The notes beneath the pieces are model-generated. The model was not told where the DNA came from and did no database searches. It saw only the letters and a program-made list of their open reading frames with translations. Shown piece by piece: positions 37,442 to 46,300 of a DNA stretch of 64,000 bases. A program made the position numbers and the translations under genes. Each line of letters begins with the position of its first letter. Position 1 is the stretch's first letter. Origin of the DNA: Phycomyces nitens. Its lineage: Eukaryota; Mucoromycota; Mucoromycetes; Mucorales; Phycomycetaceae. The stretch is taken from assembly GCA_022702545.1 (NCBI GenBank), contig JAHRBC010000004.1, positions 4,742,001 through 4,806,000 on the forward strand, given 5' to 3'.

Positions 37442-38499
37442 ATGTCTACCTCGCACTCAAGCAATGAAAAGGAGACACGCCATCACATCTATACTAAGCT
37501 CTCAAACACTGATAAGGGAATTCTCGTCGGTTTACACATGGCAGGATTATCATTTGTTGAAATTGAGAAACGTCGTAATGTCAATAAAGAAACAGTACGC
37601 CGTATAGTACACAAGTACTACAAGACTGGATCCGTAGAAGATAAATCTCGCACAGGCCGGCCTAAGATTCTCACTCCCAGAGATGAACGTCATTTGGAGA
37701 TGATTGTTAGAGAAGATTGACATCAAACATTATCTTCAATTACAAATGACATGGAGGACATCATCAAAGTCCCCATTTCAAAGGCTACGATAAGAAATAC
37801 TTTACACAGCCTTGGCTACAACTGCTGTGTTGCATTGGCAAAGCCTTTTCTGACTCAGGCAAACATGGCTGCAAGGCATAAATGGGCTCAAGAGAAGAGT
37901 GGAAGATGGTGATCTGGAGTGATGAGTCTCGATTCACTCTTTTTAAAAAAAATGGAAGAGACTATGTATGGAGGAGACCTGATGAGAAGTACCTGCCTGA
38001 CTGCCTTCGTCCAAAAATCCAGGGAGACGGAGGATCGGTGATGGTATGGGGGTGCATCTGGTCTGGAGGTGTTGGTCCCCTTGTCTTTCTGGATGGCAAT
38101 ATGAATGCAAGACAATATGTCAAGGTCTTGCAAGACAAGTTCAAGCCATTCTATGACACACTACGGCACAATGAGCTTGGCGGCTATCGATTCCAAGAAG
38201 ATAACGCCACGCCACATAAAGCTGCAATGTCAAGAAAGTGTAAAGATGATCTTGGAATAGATGTTCTTGACTGGCCATCAAAAAGTCCTGACTTGAGTCC
38301 AATCGAGAACATCTGGAATAGATTGGATGACAATATGCGCTCCAGGGCAGTTCAACCTACAACACTGGTGCAGTTAAAAGAGGCTCTGAATGAAGAGTGG
38401 AAAAACATAGATGAGAGAGTATGTGAGAAATATTGCCTCTCTATGCATAATAGACTACTAGCTTTACAAAAGTATAAAGGTGGGCCTATCCCATATTAA
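37442..38499 (+). pseudogene. Tc1/mariner transposase, DD34E, broken
   Basis: The N-terminal paired-like DNA-binding part (LSNTDKGILVGLHMAGLSFV, RTGRPKILTPRDERH) ends at a TGA (37718-37720) where a CGA Arg is likely. It continues as HQTLSSITNDM in the same frame. A frameshift near 37890-37905 leads into the catalytic part: VIWSDESRF, FQEDNATPHKA and SPDLSPIENIW carry the three acidic residues with 34-residue spacing between the last two. The copy cannot make transposase. Confidence 0.88.
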
Positions 38500-38636
38500 A
38501 TAAACACTATATTTATACTATATATAATACAGATGATATACTTTATTATTACAGAGTTCTATATTGATTGCTTGTATTCATAAAGAATAAGAGCAATGTA
38601 AAGATTTGTCTTTCATTTGCCTTTCATTTGCACTTC

Positions 38637-38676
38637 TTTCGGAGATTTAAACCACAATATATTTTTTAATCCCCTG
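38637..38676. repeat. Tc1/mariner right TIR
   Basis: Inverted relative to 37343-37382, ending CCCCTG before the TA duplication. Confidence 0.8.
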
Positions 38677-39318
38677 TATGTTGAAATGTTGCAGGAGCAT
38701 TGCAAAGGCCAAAGGGCATAACCATTGATTCAAAATGACCATATCGAGTCCGGAACGCCGTTTTCCATTCATCGCCTGGCTTTACACAAACTAGGTTATA
38801 GGCACCACGAAGATCAATTTTTGTAAATACTTTAGCGTTACCCAACCTATCCAATAACTCGTTGATAAGAGGTAAAGGATAATGGTTCTTGATAGTGACT
38901 TTGTTCAAACCACAGTAGTTAGCACACAGGCGAAGAGATCCATCTTTTTTCTTGACAAAGAGAATGGGAGCACCAGCAGGGGACTTGGAATGGCGGATAA
39001 AGCCTTTTGCTAGGTTTTCATCAAGATATTCTCAGAGACTCTTCAATTCGGGCTCACTCAAGTTATAGATAGGACCCCACGGGGGAACAGCGCCTTCCAT
39101 AAGTTGTATTTCCATGTCATATTTACAATGTTCTGGTAAAAGGTTGGCCTTAGCCTTACTAAATACAGAAGAGAACTCAGTATATTTCGATGGTACTACA
39201 CTTGTGGGAGGAAGTTGGTCAAGTATAACTGGTTGGGCAATGGTGGGCGGACTAAAAGCAGCAATCGGAAAGGATGGAATTGGGACAGACAGATGAGGAC
39301 CAGAGGTAGACGGACGGG

Positions 39319-39555
39319 GAACTGGGACAGATAGACAAGGAACTGGGACAGATGGATGAGGAACTGGGACAGATGGATGAGGAACTGGGACAGATGGATG
39401 AGGAACTGGGACAGATGGATGAGGAACTGGGACAGACAGACAAGGAACTGGGACAGACAGACGAGGAACTGGGACAGACGGATGAGGAACTGGGACAGAT
39501 GGACAAGGAACTTGGACAGACGGACAAGGAACTTGGACAGACAGACGAGGTACTA
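39319..39555. repeat. 21-bp minisatellite within retro1 pol
   Basis: About eleven units starting at 39319, 39340, 39361 and so on, consensus gaactgggacagatggatga plus g. In the pol frame they encode a 7-residue repeat of the type SVPVPHP between protease and RT. Variable positions are mostly the ga(t/c)(g/a) triplets. Confidence 0.9.
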
Positions 39556-39909
39556 GGACAGACAGACGAGGAGCAAGAACAGATGTGGAGACAGAGGACA
39601 GAGATAATGGCTTGAGTATTGGTATGACAGGAACAGAGACAGAGGAAGGAATATTTGTATTGCAAAAGGACACAGTTTGCTTTTTCCAAGAGAGGACAAT
39701 TAGATCGTGGTGAGCACACCAAATGGTGCCAAGGATTATAGGGTAGGTAGAAATAGGGAGGACATGGAAACTAGCAGTTTCTAGGTGATTACCAACAGCA
39801 AGAATAATGGGCAGAGTTTCTTTAGTAATTGCACCACCATCTAGTTCCCGTCCATCAACTACATAAATTGGCAAAGGTGTGTTTTTATTGATTGTGAGAA
39901 TATTATACT

Positions 39910-40226
39910 TGTGGTAGTTCACAAGGGAAAAACAATAAAATAGAAAATAGACAGTAAGTAGATACTTTGAGACTGTATATAAGCTTGTCTTTATTAAGAT
40001 ACAAAATGTGCCGTTCTTTATATACTCTTTCAATGTGCTGTTGCACTAGCTCTTTGACTTCCTTATATATGTGGTCTTTTACCACATTAAGATATTATAT
40101 ATGATAAGCTTCTGAGCTCTACGTCTGTGTTACTATTATTCTGATGCATTGCTATAATTCCTTTATCGTACTTTATTAGCTCTCAGCTAATCTGCACTTA
40201 TAGCTTTTGTATATGTAAAATATACA
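39910..40226 (+). mobile_element. Probable solo LTR inserted in retro1 protease
   Basis: About 317 bp, TGTGGTAGTT to AATATACA, interrupts the protease between GDPALS and KYNILTINKN. It contains gatactttgagactgtat, similar to a stretch in the retro2 LTR (gatactttgagactcttt), and TTTATT/TATA signals. Flanks atact and acact suggest a degenerate duplication. Boundaries may be off by a few bases. Confidence 0.55.
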
Positions 40227-40442
40227 CTGATAAGGCTGGATCACCACAATACTTCTTTACCAAATCTTCACTAATGAAACTACTGTGGGCACCAGAATCC
40301 ACAAGGGCTTGAGTGTGGATTGTGGTTCCATCAAAGGACAAGGAAACTGGGAGGACAAGGTGGTTTTCGGAGGTGGTTAAAGGTGGCGTAGGGTCTGGAG
40401 GGTCTGGGGGAGTCAGAAGAGGGTTGTCCAGAATACCCACCC

Positions 40443-41438
40443 TTACTGGGGTATCTGGACCTGGTCTTTTCCCTGGTCAATTGTGGCAAGGATTTCTATG
40501 GAAGGAGCAGACTTGGCAGGGCACTGACGGACCATATGGCCAGCTTGGCCACAATACAGACAGAGGCCTTGGGCTCTTCGGCGATCCTTTTTGGCTTGAG
40601 GCAATGGCCCTCTTGGTGTTACACACAACGCATCAATTTCCATTGGTGCGGGACTGGTATATTGGGGAGAGGCTGGTGCGTTGGTATGGGGATTGGTTTG
40701 AGCAGGGTTGTACAAGGAGAAATGAGGGTGACGAGGACCACGCAAGCGTTCCAGGCGGCGTTCTTGGAAGCGGTTATCAATTCTAGTGGTGACTTCGACA
40801 AGTTCATTCATAGACGTTGGTCTTTGTGGGACTTTGCATAGTTCATCTTTGATTTCCTCATTAAGTGCACGGTAGAATGCAGCATAGAGAGCAGACTCAT
40901 TCCAGGAGACATCAGAGGCAATACGACGAAATTTGCCAGCAAGAACAGCAACAGAACGACACCCTTGGGTTATTGTCATGAGTTTTCTTTCAGCATTTCC
41001 TGATGCGTCAGGATCACCAAAAGCAATGTTGAATTCGCGGACAAAAGCAGAGAAGTCTTGCAGTATAACCTGGTTATTTTGATGCAGATAGGGAGCAAAC
41101 CAAGAGAAGGCAGGACCACAAAGACAAGAAGCAGCAAAAGAGACCTTGGATCCTTCGTTATAATAACGCATGGGCTGAGACAAGAATACCAATTGTAGCT
41201 GGAGAATAAAATCTCCAGCAAGACGACAATCACCATGAAAGACCTCAGGGTCAGCTACCTTGGGTTCATACTGTATAGGAGGGTACTGGGTTTGGGTTGG
41301 CGGGTTCTCTGTGAAGGTGCATTCTTGGTTGGTGGTTTTAGAAGCTTTTAGAGCACGAAGCTCTTCCAGCTCTTGGCACATGACAGACATTTCTCTGATC
41401 AGGTTGGCAAGTTCTGAGGGTTCCGGATTTTCTGCCAT
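40443..41438 (-). CDS. retro1 Gag (capsid plus zinc knuckle)
   Basis: 331 residues from ATG 41438. The frame is open upstream to the priming site without an ATG. The middle is a retrotransposon Gag core (VFHGDCRLAGDFILQLQLVF, WFAPYLHQNN, FGDPDASGNAERKL). The C-terminal part has a CCHC knuckle, CLYCGQAGHMVRQC, for RNA packaging. The frame ends at a TAA. Protease sequence follows in the -1 frame (VRVGILDNPLL), so either a -1 frameshift or a mutation separates gag from pol. Confidence 0.82.
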   Translation of the reverse strand: MAENPEPSELANLIREMSVMCQELEELRALKASKTTNQECTFTENPPTQTQYPPIQYEPKVADPEVFHGDCRLAGDFILQLQLVFLSQPMRYYNEGSKVSFAASCLCGPAFSWFAPYLHQNNQVILQDFSAFVREFNIAFGDPDASGNAERKLMTITQGCRSVAVLAGKFRRIASDVSWNESALYAAFYRALNEEIKDELCKVPQRPTSMNELVEVTTRIDNRFQERRLERLRGPRHPHFSLYNPAQTNPHTNAPASPQYTSPAPMEIDALCVTPRGPLPQAKKDRRRAQGLCLYCGQAGHMVRQCPAKSAPSIEILATIDQGKDQVQIPQ

Positions 41439-41534
41439 TGTGTGATATGACAACAGAGAGCTTGCAGATGTTGCGGTTGAGGTAGACGCAGAGGGGGCAG
41501 TGAAGGACAGGGTGGCAGACAAGGGGTTGTGGGG

Positions 41535-41544
41535 AAGCGAACAA
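41535..41544 (-). promoter_or_regulatory. retro1 self-priming primer-binding site
   Basis: On the minus strand, 2 nt inside the 5' LTR, TTGTTCGCTT is the exact complement of AAGCGAACAA in the LTR at 41636-41627, near the predicted 5' end of the transcript. No TGG start for a tRNA 3' end is present. This is the Tf1/sushi self-priming arrangement. Confidence 0.7.
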
Positions 41545-41546
41545 AC

Positions 41547-41833
41547 TGTCAGGAACCGATCTAGGCAAAGGCAAGAACAGAGAAAACAGGCAGAGAGTTT
41601 GAAGATAGATTCCTTTAATAAAGATGTTGTTCGCTTGATCCTTTTATGATCAAGCTCTAGGGGTATTTATATGAATATTTCTAGCTAATGTCTACTAAGA
41701 TAATTATAATGATTGGTTCTTTGGAGTGTCTTTACAAGGAAAGCAAGGGAAGAATACTATTGGTCTTAGAGGTGCAATGTCTGGATCTGGTTATAATTGG
41801 TCAATCAATTTTACCAATAGGATGTTTCTTACA
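41547..41833 (-). repeat. retro1 5' LTR
   Basis: 287 bp. On the minus strand a TATAAATA box (41671-41664) lies about 33 bp before the sequence GATCAAGCGAACAAC, which is therefore the likely RNA start. The same bases are complementary to the adjacent priming site. Confidence 0.9.
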
Positions 41834-42118
41834 CCATTATTTCAAATAAATGGCAGTAAAAAAAGAATGGGTGCTAGTATATAAAGTAATATAAAAGAGA
41901 GGCTATAGTATATAAAGAAACAATTTTGGTTGGATAAAAAAAACGGTAGCTGTGCCTATTCCTGCCTCCTAACTACCCTTTTTTTTTGCACTAAAAAAAC
42001 GGTAACAGCTACCGAAATCACCTTATACAGAGTCTTTACTACTGTTTTTTTTTGGTGGGAAAAAACGGTAGTAATGCTACCAAAATGGTAGTTAGCTACC
42101 GTTTTTTCCACCATAGTG
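41834..42118 (+). mobile_element. CACTA element end fragment
   Basis: 285 bp nearly identical to the right end of the CACTA element at 58559-58814 (ccattatttcaaataaatgg, then gctaccgttttttcc). It ends ccaccatagtg, the inverted CACTA terminus. The inner side is cut at the retro1 LTR. It adds a 28-bp segment (agtaatataaaagagaggct) missing from the 58.6-kb copy but present in the 60.2-kb copy. Confidence 0.85.
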
Positions 42119-43035
42119 AATATAGAAACTCGGGGATCACCCTGCCAACATCACCTCACCGGAAACCCGCCCAACTCACTCGGCTCAGACTTCTCCCTCG
42201 GACTTGTCCAGCCACTGTGACGCGTGATGTGTGTATACAGTTGTGTATAGTGACAAACGACAGCAAATAATAAATTGATAATAAAATAAAGAAAAATGAC
42301 TAACGAAACTCAACAGTATATTCCCAAAATGTAACCGGGCAAAATATCACTGCTCTTCAGAGATCGAAAAGTACAAATACAATAAAATAGAACCGGTATT
42401 AAACCCAACGAAAGATATGTTTTATTGATTGAAAACTGAATGTCTTTTATAGACATTCAGAATCGAAAAAGAATAACCAAAAATAATAAAATAAATGGAT
42501 GGAATTGTGCCATCGCAGTCAATGTAAAACAAATAATAAAGAAATAAGTGAATAAAATAATGCAATTCTAGACAAGTGTGATAAAGTATAGTATAAAAAT
42601 ATTGTAAAAATAATAAAGGTAAAAAATGGAAGAAGTACATTGTACAAAGACAATTTTTTAAAGAGGTGTAAAATGGTGCAATCCTGCAAGAAGGTGTCAA
42701 AGATTCACAAAAGAAATAGAAAAGGAAATAATATTAAAAAGGAAGTAAATAAATGTGATAAAATAAAAATGAGAAAAAACTGGGAAGAAAGAACAATATA
42801 GAAACTCGGGGATCGCCCTGCCAACGTCACCTCACCGGAAACCCGTCCAACTCACTTGGCTCGGACTTCTTACTTGGACTAGCCCAGCCTCCGACACCTC
42901 CAACGTCTATGTCTGGGCCCTTGGTCCAGCTTTATGGTCAAAACCGAATTTGTCCACAGCACACATGTCAAAATTGATGCGTGTTGAGTTATGGTGTGTG
43001 GTGCAACAGGTCAGGATATATAAATAATATATATT
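42119..43035. other. Repetitive debris between CACTA fragment and retro2
   Basis: A stretch of about 100 bp (from tatagaaactcggggatc) occurs twice, at about 42119-42215 and 42797-42895, about 88-90 percent alike. Between them is AT-rich LTR-like sequence (tttattgattgaaaactgaatg near 42421). No coding region. The repeat pair may be LTR ends of a degraded element. Confidence 0.5.
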
Positions 43036-43377
43036 TGTGATATTTGGTAGTAGAAAAGGGATGGTGGATACTTTGAGACTCTTTATTGTGATTGAGAAAA
43101 AGTTAAAGTTATATCCAGTCCTTGATTCAAGAAGTGTGTTAACTTAGTATTTATAATTATTGTTATAATTCTTATCAGCTTGGATATTCATTATCATAAT
43201 AGCTGTGTTATTAGTTAATAGGTATTTTGGGACTTTGTCCCACAATAGATTGGGTATGGTATTTTCATATTTGGATAAGGATTTCTGGATGGTATAGTTT
43301 GTCTTGATTTTAGATAATCCAGCTATCTGGGTTTATATATCACTTTTCTCTGATATACCATTATGCCAAATACAACA
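43036..43377 (-). repeat. retro2 3' LTR
   Basis: 342 bp, direct repeat of 48173-48514. Confidence 0.95.
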
Positions 43378-43394
43378 TTACCCCCCTCCAGACT
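43376..43394 (-). promoter_or_regulatory. retro2 3' polypurine tract
   Basis: Minus strand AGTCTGGAGGGGGGTAATG touches the 3' LTR and includes the stop codon. It is the standard plus-strand primer position. Confidence 0.75.
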
Positions 43395-46300
43395 TGACTT
43401 TAGTTAAGCGCTTGCTTTGGCGTCTATTATCGTAGTTCTTCTTGGAGATGGAGTTTGTTTTGTTTTGTGCACTGAGAATCTTGGTCTGGTCCTTTCTTGG
43501 ACGTCCTCTTGGTCTTTTTACTACAAGCTCATTCGTGATATTCTGTTTGTCTCTGCGTACCCAATATTCTTGGATTGTTTGGAGATCTGTAAACTTATCC
43601 GGTGTGATCCAGGCATCTTCTTCTGGTCCATATCCTTTCCATCTCACCAGAAACTCACGCTTGCCAGCGTTGCCTCTGTGATTGATGATTGCCTGTACTT
43701 CAAACAGTTCGTCTTCGAGTATTGCCTTGTCCATCGATATCAATTTCAAATCCGATGGTGGGTAATCTCTAGGCAAGAGTGCTCCTGTCTCATCTTGTAA
43801 TACATATGAGCCTCCTTTGGTTTGACGGATTACTGTGTATGGCCCTTGATATGCTGGAGCTAATTTGCTGCTTCTTGTAGGTAGTTTGATCATTACATAA
43901 CTACCATTGTCAATTCTTGCAATTCGATGCGTGCTATTAAACTTTTCTTTTTGTATGGCTGTAATTTGATCGGTTCTGTCTTTAATGGCTGGAAACACAA
44001 CTTCTGCCATATGATCAATACGTTTGATAAGTTCGTCATAGGTCATTGGTTTCGATGGTGTAGATTTGGGATCTCTATAGTCCTCAAAAGCGTTCATTTG
44101 TCTAGCAAACATCAGTGAAAATGGAGCAGTATTTAACCTTTTTGATATCTTATTATTGATTGCTAATTGTACAGCTGGGAGATAATAGTCCCAATCTTTT
44201 CCAGTTCCTGCTACCATCTTTCTGATGACTTGCATAGATGTCTGTACCCATCTCTCTGCTAGGCCATTTGCTCTAGGGTGGTATGGTGTTACAAGTCTAT
44301 GATCGACTCCTGTATTCTGTAGTAATTTCTTCATCAGTTCATTCTTGAACTCTGTGCCATTATCAGATTGTATGATTTGTGGAAACCCGAAATCACCAAA
44401 TATCTGTACTAGTGTTTTGACAATAGTGTCTGATTGTTTGTTCGGAATTGCTCTTAATAAGCAGAAGCGTGTGCAAACGTCTACCATTACAAATAGGTAT
44501 ACATTACTCTCTGTTGTAGGATGTAATGGGCCAGCTAGGTCGATTGCCCAGTGGTCTCCTGGTACATATGCATGGATAGGTCTTAGAGGATTATAGCCTT
44601 TCTTAGTGATATTATATTTCTGACAAGACGGACATTCTTTTACACATTCAAGTGCATCTTGGATCATATTTGCCCAATGTATACCGTTCTTGTGATTCAA
44701 TTCTACTATGTGTTCTGCACCAAAGTGTCCAAAGAGATGCGCTTTCATTAATATATCTTTGCGCTCTTCTTCTGGAGGTGTCATGTAGTCTATGGTATCA
44801 CTCTTTGTCTTGACCGTAAATACTCTTTGGTCCTTTGGTTTAGATGTGTACTCAATTTGTTCAAACTTCGGATTCTGCTGAGCCTCTATTTTGTCTTGAG
44901 ATGGCTTCAGTGCCTCATTACCCCCCTCCAGACTATTTTCCGGGGAGAATAGACGAGATAAATAATCCGGTAACTTGTTGCTGATGCCAGGTATGTGTAC
45001 CACATCATAATTATAATCAAGTAACGTATCCATCCACTGGATCATCATGGGATTCGCCACCTTTTGCGTGTGGATATATGTCAAAGCCTTGTGGTCAGTG
45101 TACAATGTGAATTTCTGTCCCCATAAGAATTTGTGGAATTTCTTAAGTGCGAATACCATGGCTAGTAGCTCACATTTCGTCGTAGAATAATTACGTTCTG
45201 ATTTTGATAAAGCTCTGGCCATAAATCCAATGTACTTCTTTTGGTCATTGATATTTTGATACAGAGTAGCACCAATTCCTAGATTGGAAGCATCAGTGGC
45301 AACAAAGAATGGTTGAGATAAGTCAGGAAAGTGCAATATGGGATTTGTTTGCAAAATGGCTTTAAGCTGCTCGAAACTCCGTTGGTGATCATTATTCCAA
45401 ATCTTGGATAAGCTACCAGCGTTTCTGAGAGCATCCAGTGGCGCAGTAATGTGGGCTGCCACTGGTATGTATTCACGAAAATAATTGATGACTCCTAGAA
45501 AGCTCTGGATGTCTTTTCCTGTCTTTGGTATAGGCCATTGCAGCACATTCGTGATCTTTCTTTGGTCAATTCGACTGCCTTGTGCATCGACTGAGAATCC
45601 CAGTAAGTAGACTGACTTCTGGGCAAAATGACATTTGTTGGGGTTCAAAATTAGATTGACCTCCATCAATTTGTTGATAGCTTGACAAACATGATGGGTA
45701 TGTTCCTCTAGATTCTTGGAGAAAATGACGATGTCATCCACAAACGTTTGTATAAAAGGCATGTCCTGGAATATCAAAGACATGACTCTTTGGAACTTTG
45801 ATGATAAGGGCTTGAGTCCAAAAGGACATCCCTGAAACATATACTGCAGATTATTGTGCGTAAATGTCGTTTTATGTTGATCCTCTTTGTGTATTTGGAA
45901 GCAATGGAAGGCGCTTTTTAAATCAAGTGTAGAAAATACACTTGCTCCTGCTAGAGTATCGAAGATCTCTCGGATTAATGGCAAAGGGTATCAGTCATCA
46001 GGAAGCAATTTATTAATGTGCTGAGGATCAAGGCATGGTCTCTTGCCCGTCTTGTTTCCTTGTGCATCTTTTTTGTCAGCCAGAGTCAGTGGACTGTTCC
46101 ATGCTGAGTTTACTGTCGATTTCACAATAGTTCCTTCTTTCAGCCAGTTATTAACGGCCTCATCTATGATGGGTCTTAATGCATAGGGAATAGGATATTG
46201 TCTTTGGTACGTAGTCGCAGCTTCTGGTGTGTGCAATGTCACCACCAATTCAGGTACTGTACAAAATGAATCTTTTGGTATTGCTTCATTAGCCTTAATA

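Larger units (their letters stand above)
37343..38676 (+). mobile_element. Tc1/mariner element nested in retro1 RT
   Basis: 1334 bp bounded by TA target duplications (37341-37342 and 38677-38678). Imperfect terminal inverted repeats of about 40 bp start CAGGG and share a TTGTGGTTT core. Excision with one TA would restore the RT frame FQHMINDVFRD exactly. Confidence 0.92.
35024..40440 (-). pseudogene. retro1 Pol (protease, RT, RNase H, integrase, chromodomain), broken
   Basis: In order on the minus strand: aspartic protease ALVDSGAHSSFI, split by the solo LTR; protease end (PIYVVDGREL); a repetitive Pro/Val/Ser spacer; RT start ([11 protein letters not shown]) with one TGA where Arg is expected (39029-39031); RT palm split by Tc1 (PFGLCNAP before, YLDDILVFS after, the frame rejoining perfectly if Tc1 and one TA are removed); RNase H (FVLETDASDFAIG); integrase with SDCGPQF and HPESDGQTERVNQ; and a chromodomain (VESILDKRTHYQKVQYLVDW). 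There is a deletion with frameshift in the integrase zinc-finger region (about 36200) and another frameshift near 35350. The stop codon touches the 3' LTR. Confidence 0.85.
34737..41833 (-). mobile_element. Ty3/gypsy chromovirus, Tf1/sushi-like (retro1), with two nested insertions
   Basis: Two 287-bp LTRs in direct orientation flank a minus-strand gag-pol with chromodomain. A self-complementary priming site lies next to the 5' LTR (right end). Inside are a Tc1/mariner element (37343-38676) and a probable solo LTR (39910-40226). The two LTRs differ at about six positions by eye. The flanking 5-mers (gcact and ccatt) do not match, so target-site duplication is absent. The left flank is a Helitron and the right flank a CACTA fragment. 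Confidence 0.88.

Noticed and set aside
39352..39615. Glu/Leu/Gly repeat frame on the + strand
   Set aside because: Antisense reading of the 21-bp minisatellite inside retro1 pol.
34732..41838. Target-site duplication of retro1
   Set aside because: Flanking bases gcact and ccatt do not match in any register near the LTR ends.
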